Shown here: positions 12,254 to 23,129 of the stretch, piece after piece
How positions within the stretch are numbered: position 1 is the stretch's first letter
How the letters are laid out: each line of letters begins with the position of its first letter
Source of the DNA: Apoderus coryli
Lineage: Eukaryota; Arthropoda; Insecta; Coleoptera; Attelabidae
Length of the DNA stretch: 64,000 bases
Direction: 5' to 3'
NCBI GenBank assembly: GCA_911728435.2
Contig: OU452201.1
Location: forward strand, 23,498,001-23,562,000
The notes under the pieces: generated by a model
Told to the model about the DNA's origin: nothing
What the model saw: only the letters and a program-made list of their open reading frames with translations
Database searches by the model: none
Translations under genes and position numbers: made by a program

Positions 12254-13394
12254 GAGGGGAATCCGAAATGGTTACTTACAAAAATGTCCGATGGTGGCGC
12301 TAGTGAATCTCATTGTATTCCGAATCATTCATTTCTTAACTTAGAGTAATTTTATAGAATATTTTAATACATTCTTCTCCTCAATAGGTGTCGCCAAAAA
12401 CTAATACATAGTGACCCTAAAATGTCATATTTCTATTTTGCGTAAATTATTTTCACATTCTTTTTTGTGCTCGTATTCTTATACGTTTGATGCTTATCTT
12501 CGCGTAGACTAGTCATAGTTATATACTATACTATATACATAAAAAGGATGAATGTAAAAAAACTGGTTTTATTTGCGATAAATAGTCAAGATTTTTAAAT
12601 ATTTTCACAAATTGATGATTTTTGTGAAAACCGTAAAACATAGGTAAAAGACACCTTAAAACGAATCCCAGTTATTTTTGAGGGACTATTAAAATACTCC
12701 CATACGGGTGTTCTATTTAAAAAAAACAGAACTATGATAATACATACTTATCTCTTCTTTGGACCGCCCTGTATGCTTGCAGTGTTTTTCAAAATGTATT
12801 AGGTTAGCTCTGTTGTTTTAGTTTGTCAGTTTCAAAACTATGAGACGCTTATTTCATGCATCAAAGAGTGTCTTTCCTAATAGTATACAATGTGTCCAGA
12901 AACTAATGGACCAAGCGAAAGCCATAAATTCTATAGCAGATTTCATGGCAATTCAACGCCAAACTTCTAATGCAAAATTGCTTCTGAAAGGAGTTATAGT
13001 TTTTAAAAGATGGCGGCTTAGCATAGGTTTTTTAAAGGTATCGCGAAAGCGCCTTTAGCCATTGGAGTGAAAGGTGAAAAAGATATTTCCCTAAATAGAA
13101 GCATTCGTTAGCCATACACTGCTGAATTAAATTGCGAACTTAGGCATCTAAACGGGTATCAACGGACATTTTTAATAAAAAACTTCTTTTTCACTAACTT
13201 TTGGAGAATTCTGACAACATTCTTAGGAAATATTAGGTATTCTTATCTCAATATGATAGAATGCTGCATTTTCGAGAAAAATTAAGTTTTAGTTTAATAT
13301 GCGGTTTAACATAGTACGTATCTATTTGATTTACGATTGGTACAGTGATTGTTTTAACAGTAAAAATTTTAAAAATTAAGTAGGGTATTAGGTA

Positions 13395-15378
13395 TTGTGA
13401 GTCTATACAGGGTGTCCCAAATATAAGAAATGAACCATAGTTGTGTTTTTTTAAATGGAATGCCCTGTATATGAATATATTTTTGGATTCCCCGTTCAAA
13501 ATAAACCTAACTTTCATTAAAGTACATCTCACCTAAACCTGACAGTTTTTTAAATATTTAAATTTTTATAAAAATATAGACATAATATGAAAGAACAAAT
13601 TCACACCTATTTGTTTGTTCTTTTTAAGCCAGTCTGGGCTGATAAATATACCCACTCATCACTTGTTACGCCAAATATAAAAAACCCGCAATACTAAATA
13701 CAGGGTGTCCAATAATATAATTTATATGAACGTAAAGTTTAATTCTAAATAACTTGTTTATTTCAAATGGAACACCCAGTATATGAGGTCAAAATTAGAT
13801 GCATAAAGTAATTATCTGTCAAATATTATAATACTTGGAAAATGCACATATTCATGATATTAGGGAAATTTGAAATTGAATCTCTTAGTTTCATGTAGAC
13901 CACCATGTATTTGATGATGCAAAAATTAAAGTTAAATTAAAGTTTTCTTATAGATATGTATACTTATCTTTAATTTTGCATGGAAGAGGCACACATATTG
14001 GCAATAAGAGGAAGAATTTTCAAAAATATAATATTTATCAAGTCAGCCATGAGAATTTGAGAAGATAGAATACATTTCTTTTAATTTGATATTTACTGTC
14101 GAATAGTCTGTTGAAAATTCTTACTTAAGAGTTGAGAATTTTTCAGAAAACAGTTTTTTATCTGTGACATTTGATTTAATTCAATTCAAAAATGCGAACC
14201 TATTCCAAAGGAGAAAGAATAGACATGATTTTTATTCTGGGAGAATGGTCCAAAAACGCTTTACTGGCATCGCGAGTTTACGCTCAAAGGCTCCTGGCGC
14301 AAAATCACCCCAAAAAAGCGGTCTTCGAGAGACTGTTAAGGCAGTTTAACGAAAGATACCACCCAAACACAGTGCAACTGCATCAAGAACTTTTCAATAT
14401 TGATTTTAAATCGTGTTGAATTTTGTACATGGGCCAGGAACAAAATCATCGCAAATTAAAACTTTTTTAATAGAGGAGATGAAGAACCAAAGAAATGAAG
14501 CGTTTAGAAGCGTTACACCAGGTTAAAGTTGTTGAAGGATTTAAGAAAAGGATTCATATGTGCCTAGAGTCCAATCATTTTGAACATTTATTATAAAATT
14601 TATCAGTTTTTATGAAGGTATATCTTGTTATTTAATTTAAGTGAAAAATTTATTTATTTATTATGTTATTGTTTAAATTATGGTTTGTCAAATTCTCATG
14701 GCCGACATGACAAATATAATTTTAAAAAATTCTTCCTATTACTACCAATATGTGCTTTTTCCATACATTAAAAAAATATACATATCTATAAGAAAACCTC
14801 ATAGTGATTAATAGATAATTAATTTCATTATGATCAAATACAGGGTGGTCTACATGAAATTAACAGGTTCAATTAAAAATTCGCATAATATTATGAATAT
14901 GTGCATTTTCCACGAAAACGTCAAGAGTTATCCATAGGAAAGTATTATATAATATTTGACAGAGAATTACTTTGTGCATCTAATTTTTACCTCATATACC
15001 GGGTGTTGCATTTGAAATACACAAGTTATTTAGAATTAAACTTTACGTTCATATAAGTTATATTATTGGACACCCTGTATTTAGTATTGGTGATTTTTTA
15101 TATTTGGCGTAACAAGTGATGAGATATTTATCAGCCTAGACTGGCTTAAAAAGAACAAACAAATAGGTGTGAATTTTTTCATTCAAATTATGTCTATATT
15201 TTTATTAAAACATAAATATTTAAAAAACTATCAGGTTTAGGTTAGATGTGCCTAAATGAAATTTAGGTTTATTTTGAACAGGGAATCTAAAAATTTATTC
15301 ATATACAGGGCATTCCATTTAAAAAAATGCAACTATGGTTAATTTCTTATATTTGGGACACCCTGTATAGACTCACAA
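13395..15378. mobile_element. 2.0-kb long-TIR mariner-relative element (DUF4817)
   Basis: Two inverted arms of about 570 bp (13395-13960 and 14810-15378) enclose about 850 bp. The outermost bases are TTGTGAGTCTATACAGGGTG on both sides, flanked by TA at 13393-13394 and 15379-15380. Each arm holds two or three inverted ACAGGGTG...CACCC pairs 60-90 bp apart, an arrangement that would give many transposase sites. The arms differ by scattered substitutions and small indels, so the copy is not brand new. The core encodes a DUF4817 remnant, the N-terminal helix-turn-helix-like domain of a group of IS630/mariner-related transposases in insects. The element lies inside the TTAA transposon. Confidence 0.7.
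14192..14419 (+). pseudogene. DUF4817 domain remnant of a transposase
   Basis: A 75-codon frame matches the DUF4817 pattern from memory: Y-S-K-G-E-R-I-D-M-I-F-I-L-G-E, then A-S-R-V-Y-A-Q-R, then N-H-P-K-K-A-V-F-E-R-L and R-Q-F-N-E-R. In the family this domain comes first and is followed by a DDE catalytic domain. Here the frame stops after about 75 residues and no catalytic part follows before the right TIR. It is therefore an internal deletion derivative and needs a transposase from elsewhere. A separate catalytic-domain pseudogene of the same type lies at 42.4-43.1 kb. Confidence 0.6.
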
Positions 15379-15489
15379 TATTTTTAAAATGTAGCCATAA
15401 ATCATTTTTATCGAACCCACGAATAAAACTTTAAGGAAATTAAATAGTTTAACCACAGTATTCCGTGTCGTATGGCGTGAATAACCCTG

Positions 15490-15760
15490 TATATACGTTC
15501 CAACTACCTAACTGGTGAAATTTTAACCGCTATTTAAACCCCCACCAAGGGTATCTTATAATTTTATAATAACTACCAGTCGGGAGTTCTTGTAATCTCT
15601 CTATAGATCATAAAAAATCGGTTGTCACCCTAAAACTTTCCCGACTAGTTATAATATAATCAAAAATATATGACCTACGTAACCAAACAGAATTTTAATA
15701 ATTATTATAATTGTATTATTTCCACTAAACTAACGTAACAAACTAACTACTCGTACTTTA
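15490..15760. repeat. Dispersed ACTTTCCCGAC repeat, copy A
   Basis: CCCTAAAACTTTCCCGAC followed by TATAATATAAT, ATATGACCT and ACGTAACAAACTAACTAC (15628-15750) is shared with copies at 20.1 and 39.4 kb. The upstream part, CCAACTACCTAACTGGTGAA, is shared with the far end of the copy at 34.6 kb in inverted arrangement. It is a partial or rearranged MITE copy. Confidence 0.55.
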
Positions 15761-16199
15761 TTCCTTCTTGTATTTATCCTCTAACAGTAGGTATACCTAC
15801 ATAATATTACCATAGATGTTTATTTATTCTCTGATATTACTGTACATGGCTAAAGTTAATAATCCCTACTCCTAGTACATACGCATATACATAATATACT
15901 ATACCACATACAACTAAATATTAATAATATAAGTACGACAAAACCATTAGATTTTTGTCTCACTGTGTATAAACAGCGCCATCTCTTCAATACTGTCCCA
16001 ACTACGCATTATATGTTTGTTGCCTACATTTATAAAAAAATTATAAGAAAATGGCGGATATTTGAAGGGAAATATGAGGGATTTTTTTAAATATAGATAT
16101 TGTCTAATACAGAAAGTTTTCACGTACAATTTTAATTACAAGTTATTGTTAAATATGTAAATAAGGTAATAAAGTAATATTATCATTATTAAATATTAG

Positions 16200-16735
16200 A
16201 ATCATAGCACAAAATGAGGAAAAAGTTGCTGACTTTGAACTCAATTTATTAAGTAATTATTTATTGTTGTAGCGTCAAAATAGCTTATTACCTAATCCAA
16301 ACCTTAGTCTTTAAAACCCTATTAAAATTTTTGCTACCAGATACGTATTAGTGGAGATTTCCATCCACAAAAATATATCTGTAAATGTGAAAAAATTACC
16401 CATGTTTGAACTCAAATTATGAGTTAACTATTTAATCTTTCCGCTTGAAAATACTTCATTACCTAATCCCATCTTTTGTCTTTAAAACCCTATGAAAATT
16501 TTTGCTAGCAGATACGTCTTAGTGGCGACTACCATGCGCAAAATTATGCCTGCAAAGCGAAATATGATGATTTTCTAACTCTGTTTTTGAACTAACTATC
16601 CAATATTTCAACTTCAAAATACTTCAATACCTAATCCCATCTTTACTCTTTAACTCCCTATCAAAATTTTTGCTACCAGATACGTATTAGTGGAGTCTAC
16701 CATGCGCAAAAATAGGTCTGCAAGCGATTTTATTC
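16200..16735. repeat. Three 170-bp tandem repeats
   Basis: The block TTGCTACCAGATACGT recurs at about 16331, 16502 and 16670, that is, every 168-171 bp. Each copy is preceded by TTACCTAATCC and a CTTTAAAACCCT-like word and followed by GTGG and CCATGCGCAAAA-like words. The array abuts the right end of the TTAA transposon, so it is probably a subterminal part of it. Copies differ at many positions. Confidence 0.75.
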
Positions 16736-16750
16736 AAACGCCCCTCTTAA

Positions 16751-17075
16751 CGTCTTGTTCTGTGAACGATAGAGTCAGTAATCTATTGATGTGAGATAGG
16801 GTGTGTTGGACTATTAGGTCTTTATTTGAAACATTCATACCAAAAATTACGACATTATTTTTGCGTATCTTTCTCTCAATCAATAGATTTTTTTCCTTAA
16901 TGCTATCTACTTCTTTCCACAGTACATCAATATTTTCATTTACTTGCGTTTTGTGTATATTGATTTCCTCCTTGAGAATTTTCGTTTGTTCTTCAAATGC
17001 CAGTTCCAGTTTTTTTGTTTGCTCAGCATTAGCTTTTTGGATTAGATTGTACAACTCTTCATAATTTGTTGTCAT
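16751..17075 (-). pseudogene. LINE ORF1, N-terminal half
   Basis: The ATG at 17075 begins a frame that is mostly coiled coil, rich in Glu, Lys, Gln and Asn, with heptad-like Leu/Ile spacing (residues 5-60). The block E-R-K-I-R-K-N-N-V-V-I-F-G follows, the hallmark start of the RRM-like part of LINE ORF1 proteins, where RNA is bound by the trimer. The frame runs into the TTAA insertion at 16750 and continues beyond it at 12253. The upstream 5'UTR reaches at least to about 17400. Confidence 0.75.
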
Positions 17076-17400
17076 ATTTAATTAAGTGTATCCCGTCTTG
17101 TAGTGTTAATCAAATTAACAGTTGGTGGAATACAACTATAGCTGTCAGACCACAAATATTTTTATTTATTTACACTATCACTATGTTGGAAACAGAGTTC
17201 AGGTTTATGTCACTTTTAGTGGCAAATAATGGATCTAGCGAGTCGCTGTTTAGATAATTCGATAGGGTTTTTTATTAGCAGTGTGTAGAATTTTTGTTTA
17301 ATTTATTCGGTCACTTTTAACCACTATGGCGATCACTTTTATATTGAGTTGATTTATACACGTGTATATTCTATGCCGGCTACTAACATCCATAAAAACC

Positions 17401-19600
17401 GTATATTTATAAAAAAGTAATGATCATTGGTAGGTAGGTATATTAATATTTTTTAGTTTTGGGTTGTGTATATATCAAAATTTTGATAATTTGTTCTTTG
17501 TACTCGTATTTTTTTTTAATTATTTACAAAAATATATATTTCTTTTTAAATTATAAATGGAGAAAATTAAGGTTGTAGGTACTTTAAAAAATCAGAAATT
17601 ACACAACAGATTTTGTAATAATTATTGATTCCATGTTTGTTCTGGTTTTGTTTATTAATTCCACATATTTTCTTATTATAAAATAACGCTTAGTATATAT
17701 TATTTCCGAATAACAAGTTTAAAAAAATAATAATAATGTAGAACTTGAACACTACTTAGTCTTCATTAAGGCAAGATGCTATTTACGTAGAGAGTAACGA
17801 ATATTCAAAAAACTAATTGTTATTACGGCATTGCCGTAGATTTTAGGGGATAAAAAGGAATTATTTATCCCTACCGCACGCCTGTGGTAATAGCAGAAAA
17901 CTGTTTTTTACTACTATTTTATCTATCCTAACTTATGTACACTGTTCGACAAGTATAAACAAAAAATATTGACAGGTGTTAAAACAATGTGCTAAAATCA
18001 TTTGGAAATATGTATAACATCCTGTATCATGGTAAGGCAACATATTTTATTCAAGTGTTTTCGGTCAAATATTTATATTTTATGTTAAGGGATCTCGAGT
18101 ACAATGTTGACAATTCTTGAAACACCCTGTATATTATGAGACTACTAAAATTTAACAACATGGCATGGATGTAAATAGACATTAGTTGTAATAATGTTTT
18201 TTTTTTATTTATCTAAACCACCAAATACCAAGCGGTTTATCTACGTCAAAAACTTTCATCTATACATCAACAAATTTATGAACATTACTCTAATTCCAAC
18301 AATTTGCTGCGAGAAAGCATATTTTCGTGTTCGTAAAGTTGAAGAGGTTGGTGCTAAATATCAACTTCCACTATACTATCCTCCTGAAACTATGCCAAAA
18401 GTTCTAAAGCTCACTGCTTTCCTTTGTAAACAATCAAGACAAACGGAACTCTAACAATTTAGATAGCTGAAACTAATCTTGCGCATAAAATTCTCTAACG
18501 CACGGTGACGCTTTTTTATGTGTGCAACTTTAATAAACTTTAAAGTTGTAATATATCCCTTTAATCCTATAGAGACGTGCTAATATAATAAATTAAATCG
18601 TCAGTCGCTTAAACTGTTGATACAGTGGAAGTAATAAAAAAGTAAAATGGCCGTTTTGTTGTTAATTTATATATGGGATGTCCCATTTTTATTAGAAAAA
18701 AGATAGAGTTAAGTGTTTTTGGCAAATTTGCAATTTATATAACACGCGTTGAATATACAAATATTATCAATTAATAGTCATAAATATTATGTATATAATC
18801 AAGTAGTATTTTTCAGAGGATTGGCAACTGATGAAATCACAAAGTATCCTTTAAAGTGGAGCAAATATGTCTGTCAATTTTATTTTAAATTACGCTAAAG
18901 CTACACATATTCGTGTTTGGGTCGCTGTTAAAAATAACGGACTCATACTACTATCTTCTATGTTTTTCCTCGACAGGGATTTGCTAAAAAAAATCCTCAG
19001 GCTAAGTGTCTTTTTTATCGTTTTTTCACCTATTCTTCGTCTTTCCATTTAGATTGCTGTGAGCATTTAAAAGAGTTATCTTTTTTAGCAGGAATTTTCT
19101 GTCATAAAGTCACTTGTGAATTACATATACACGAGTCAATTTAGAGGCTTTGATTTATTTTATGATTGCGAGGAGGTTTCCGATTCCACAGAAGGTCTCT
19201 GTGGAATCAGAAAATATGTTTATGGTTTAATTTTCTTGTATGAAATTATAAATTCATGATTTTGTTCTAAATATATTTTTAATATGTACCTACCTACATT
19301 GCTAACTCCGGAAGTAACAAAATATTTAATTTTTTTATTATACATATAGGTATAGTTGTGGATGAAATTTTGACATGCCGTGAGCACTGTGATCAAATTT
19401 GCTTTTGGTGGAATTCTGCTTCTAACACCAATTTAATGGGATTTTCCATCCAGTTCAATATTGAAAATAAGCTGAAAAAAATTGTTGTGTCAGCTATCAA
19501 TGCGACTGAGAATTATGGGACGAATGTCTCAGCCAAGTACAGTGTGGGATAAATAATATGGCCATATACGCATACGCCCATAATACAGAAATCAAATACA
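17401..19600. other. Gene-free stretch
   Basis: No convincing gene was found. Frames at 18194-18454 and 18867-19052 are open but resemble no family I know and lack splice context. An ACACCCTGTATA end motif is at about 18119. The segment 19380-19550 shares words such as GTGTCAGCTAT with 23235-23280, so it may be 5' sequence of the same decayed LINE family. Confidence 0.45.
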
Positions 19601-19616
19601 GTAAATATATTCGGAT

Positions 19617-20100
19617 ATGAAATTAAAGTTTTCAAATTATCAGTACCTAACTACATTACTGTTATTACTGGGATCAAAAACAAAGCAAAATGAGAGATAT
19701 ATCACTGAAAAAATTATACTACATAGAAGACTGACTAAATATGATAAGAAAATATCAGTTCTTGAGGAGGAAATTAAAACTATAAGAATAACAACGGATG
19801 AATGTCAATTGAATGATGAAGCGATATGAAGACATGAAACAACAATAACAGATGGAAGAATTGGGAATTAGTAATCATAACATGGAACAGTACTGTTACA
19901 GAAATAATATCAGAATATTTTATGTTGAAGAAGATTTAAATGAGAATACGTTGTTGATGGTCTGAAACTTGGTAAAAGCTACGGTGTAATTGTGATTAAG
20001 CCTGACGACTTCTAAAGGTGCCAGATAATTGGTGATAGGTGACCAATAGTGATAAGATTCACTGCATGGAGGACAAGAAACTTTTTGTAGAGAAAAAAAA
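19617..20100 (+). pseudogene. Decayed LINE ORF1, copy 1
   Basis: The first part (19617-19829) is a Lys/Glu-rich coiled-coil-like frame. Next, at about 19900, comes R-N-N-I-R-I-F-Y-V-E-E-D, the start of the RNA-binding domain. In shifted frames there follow I-V-I-K-P-D-D-F and I-G-D-R with I-V-I-R-F-T, the next conserved blocks. Several stops and shifts make it non-functional. A second copy of the same family lies at 23.1-23.8 kb in the same orientation. No ORF2 follows. Confidence 0.5.
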
Positions 20101-20119
20101 TTGATTGTGTCGCCCCAAA

Positions 20120-20602
20120 ACTTTCCCGACAAGATATAATATAATTAAAAAAATATGACCTGCGTAACGAAACAGAATTTTAATAATAATAGTAATTATT
20201 ATTGTATTATTCGCATTATTTTCAATAAACTAACGTAACAAACTAACTACTTTATTCAAAAATTAGAAAAAAAAAGTATTACCAGAGCTGGGATTCGACT
20301 CTTAACATCCAAATACGAAGAGAAGGCTCTATCAGCGAGACCACGGTACCACCTATCGTATAAACTCGTATTGTATAATATTCAATGTATTATATATATA
20401 TAGATATATACGTTTAAACCACCTAACTTATTTAAATGCAATTTTCTCGAGAATTATGGAGGCAAATATCAAAAGTGACCTATCCATCTTTCATCTAGAA
20501 ATGGTCTTAATGGTCTCAGGGAACTTCAAAATGGATATATCCGTCTTTATCTCAAAAAAATTTTTTTAGCGCGTTCACAATACTTTCCCTATGCGGGAAA
20601 GT
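20120..20602. repeat. Dispersed ACTTTCCCGAC repeat, copy B (full length)
   Basis: The copy begins ACTTTCCCGAC (20120) and ends in a small palindrome ACTTTCCCTATGCGGGAAAGT (20582-20602), so its ends are inverted. It holds an A-rich left part shared with copies A and D, a tRNA-like segment on the minus strand (20285-20355) and a right part with CTCGAGAATTATGG and GCGCGTTCAC shared with C and D. It is about 480 bp long. It could be a MITE carrying a SINE, or a SINE with a structured 3' end. Confidence 0.6.
20283..20356 (-). repeat. tRNA-derived SINE-like segment
   Basis: Read on the minus strand it has an A-box-like GTGGTCTCGCTGATAGAG and a B-box-like GAGTCGAATCCC at tRNA spacing. The acceptor stem does not pair, so it is not a functional tRNA. 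It would suit a pol III promoter of a SINE. Confidence 0.5.
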
Positions 20603-20851
20603 AAAAACTATTAAAAGGTACTAACGTTGTTTTCAGGGAATATGTTACCTTTTCATTTGTCAACTCAATACACTAAAGGTCAAAATATTATTACAATATT
20701 TCATAACGTTTAATGAAAAATTCATGACTACCTAATTAAAATATAGCAAAATAAACCAGTTTTGATACAAACTTGTTTTTAGTTCAGAAACCTTTCACTT
20801 TAGACATGATATAATATATGTTATTTGATTGTCTTCCAGAATATTTGATAA

Positions 20852-21003
20852 TATACAAGGTGTGCCATTTGAGTCGTACAAATACAATATTATAGACATA
20901 GACTGATAGATTGGGTTGACCTGAGTATTCACTTAAATCTTCAAAACAATGCTATGATTACTTTTACGAAAACTTTGAAGGTATCATCGCAATCACCCTG
21001 TAT
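20852..21003. repeat. Short element with ACARGGTG inverted ends
   Basis: TATACAAGGTGTG (20851) and CACCCTGTATG (20995) are inverted ends of about 150 bp of unique sequence. The ends match those used in the arms of the long-TIR element at 13.4 kb, so this is probably a small non-autonomous relative. Confidence 0.45.
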
Positions 21004-22170
21004 GTATTTTAATATAATAAGCCGATAGAGACTAGCGTTCTTATTTTTGGGAACAATTTAAAAAATGACAAAAAATATGTTTTTATATTTTGACAAGTTA
21101 TTATAAATATAATCAAAAAATAGTATTCAGTAGTTGAATAACCATATAAACTGGGGCTCAGGTCAAAAATTTGATTTTCTTGACATTTCCTTACTTGGCC
21201 TCTATTACAATCAATGAGCTGAGATAATCTGTAGTCCTAAATTTACAAAGCACGCTGCTGAACTAATTCATGTAAATATTTTTTCTGATATTCCTAAATA
21301 TTTTCCATTAACCTCAAGTGAATTAATCTTGTTTATGTATCTAATTAGTTTATGTTTAAATTCACATTTATTAGACAGTTTAATATTAAGTAAAAAAAAA
21401 CCTTCATTCTGTGCCTAATCCAACACAGACATTCGGTATTAGCTCGAAATACTGTAAAAAGCAAGACACGAAGCTTACAGCGTTTAATATCATCAGCGAA
21501 GCTGGGGTAGACTTGACAGATTCAATTAATTTTTTTATGAAGCAGACTACTTTTAGTTACTATTATATGATGTCTATCCTTATTCGGGGTGGATTTAATT
21601 ACAAACTTCAATAGCAGTAACAACAAGAATGACATTATGTGTGCAACCCTCCTTGTTGTTAGGTAGTTATATACTTTTTTTCTAGGTTGTAATGTCAGTT
21701 GTTGATAAGAAATCTTTAAAAAGTAAATTGCTTTAGTCACGATATTAGAAAAATGCTTTTATTGTTGGTTCTAATTGCGCTGCTATTAAAATATGATATC
21801 ATTAGATAGCTTGTTTAGTAAACATTAGATCGCTATGACGATTATACAAAAATAGGTACTTTTATTTTTTATTCTTCAAGAATGTTATTTAGTAGGTTGA
21901 TGATATTTTTATTTATACCAGGGTAATTTACTTGAAGGTTCATGGTAAGTGCATAATAATTGAGTTTTAATAACTTTAATTTTAAGAAGAAAAGAGGCGT
22001 ACTTCAATAGAAATTTTATTCAAAATGAATTTAAACATTTTGTATGTAGCACACGCATGCATATAATTTGAAGTTACATTTGGAAACAGTCCTGATTTTA
22101 ACAATAATAAAACGTGATAGCTCATAAGGGCTATCACTTGAATAGGAATAGGAAAGGACTTCCAGGCCGT
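21004..22170. other. Gene-free stretch
   Basis: No supportable gene or RNA was seen. Open frames here are short and low in complexity. Confidence 0.45.
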
Positions 22171-22179
22171 GTAGATCTC

Positions 22180-22560
22180 CTCCAAAGCCAAACAAGTGTC
22201 CATGCGTTTTTACATACAGTGAAATATTGAGGTCAGGTCAGGTTACTTTTGGGGAGGCTCCTTTGAAGGGAAACATTTTTAAAATAGTTCCCAAATCGTC
22301 CATGTTTGTATATAAAAGTAAACTAAATAGAAAAGAAAAAAAGATGTGTGTGCTTTTCTTATGGAATCTACTCGCAAACACAAACAACATGCGAACTTAC
22401 AATGCTCTGCTGCTGACTTTTTTTGAAATTTCCGCACCATTCACCACGTACTCAATATTCGAGCAATAGGGTAATTAATCGGAAATATATTTAAACCCAA
22501 CACATGTGCAGATGCTTAATTAAACACAAACTTCATTTCACGAAGTTTATTTAAAAATAG
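22180..22560 (+). repeat. Dispersed 380-bp repeat, copy 1
   Basis: It starts around TTTTTACATACAGT. It includes GAGGCTCCTTTGAAGGGAAA and AAATAGTTCCCAAATC, then CTTATGGAATCTACTCG, CTTACAATGCTCTGCTGC and CTTAATTAAA. The same order occurs in direct orientation at 59.69-60.06 kb. No coding capacity is shared between copies, so it is a non-coding mobile repeat of unknown class. Confidence 0.7.
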
Positions 22561-23120
22561 AAAATCATACAAAACAAATTTACTGAGTAAGAAACTCACG
22601 CGTAGAACCCTGTCGACAATAGGTAGTGTGAGAACACAAGATTCGCAAACACACACAAATTAATAATTTAAAATATTCTAATAGTTATAAGCTCTTTGGA
22701 AATAAAATGAATGGTCCTATAGACGCGAAAACATCTTGAGTCTGCATTCGTTGTATTTAATATAAACATAACGTGCTCGTGTAATGCAATCTTTGTATAC
22801 TATCACTAAAGTCATTAAAGAAAAAAAATATATATTGGGTCTTACAAACATTTCCGCAAGATAATCGAGCTCTGAGTAAGTGGATTGAGAAAATCTAAAA
22901 ACTCGAGCAGATCAATGAGAGAATGAATTATCTACCATATGCTGCATTGATCGACAGCTGCTCAATTATTGTAATGACCCTTGTGAAGAATATAAGGACT
23001 TAATGAGGAAGAACTTCATTGAAAACGTAGACGATGCCTTATAATAATTGTTAAAATTATATTAACAAACGATTATAATTAGGAAGAAAAATCCAAAATT
23101 GAAGGAAATGTTTGGAAACT
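22561..23120. other. Gene-free stretch
   Basis: Nothing recognisable apart from words such as GATTGAGAAAATCTAAAAACTCGAG that could be upstream coding remains of the LINE copy beginning near 23.1 kb. Confidence 0.35.
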
Positions 23121-23129
23121 TACATGCAT

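Larger units (their letters stand above)
12254..16746. mobile_element. 4.5-kb DNA element with TTAA target duplication
   Basis: TTAA flanks both ends (12250-12253 and 16747-16750), and the first six internal bases are inverted (GAGGGG / CCCCTC). The LINE ORF1 frame closes when the insert and one TTAA are removed. TTAA duplications are known for piggyBac and Kolobok elements. The GAGGGG ends are unlike the CCC-type ends of most piggyBacs, so Kolobok is the better guess, but this is not proven. No own transposase remains. The right end holds three 170-bp tandem repeats. The interior holds a long-TIR element (13395-15378) and a MITE copy (15490-15760). Confidence 0.7.
5601..17400 (-). mobile_element. 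Non-LTR retrotransposon split by two DNA transposons
   Basis: On the minus strand the order is 5'UTR (about 17400-17076), ORF1, ORF2 with endonuclease and reverse transcriptase, a 3'UTR of about 340 bp and a tail of TTA/ATT triplets at 5601-5616. Such simple-repeat tails and the lack of an RNase H domain fit jockey/CR1-type LINEs. Without the inserted DNA the element would be about 4.6 kb, a normal length. It is broken by a TTAA-flanked element inside ORF1 and a TA-flanked element inside the reverse transcriptase. At both sites removal of the insert plus one target copy keeps the frame. One further frameshift lies near 10160. The 5' boundary is only approximate. Confidence 0.8.

Noticed and set aside
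13248..13532. Minus-strand frame across the left TIR of the long-TIR element
   Set aside because: Lies in the inverted arm; the mirrored copy does not keep the frame.
18194..18454. 86-codon plus-strand frame
   Set aside because: Not recognised and bordered by transposon-end motifs; no splice context.
20283..20356. Functional tRNA gene on the minus strand
   Set aside because: The acceptor stem does not pair and the anticodon arm is poor; a SINE-type remnant fits better.
20560..20620. Helitron 3' end (hairpin near terminus)
   Set aside because: The hairpin is not followed by CTRR, and the opposite end carries an inverted match, as in a TIR element.
22227..22469. 80-codon frame in dispersed repeat copy 1
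   Set aside because: The second copy at 59.7 kb does not preserve it, so it is chance coding in a repeat.
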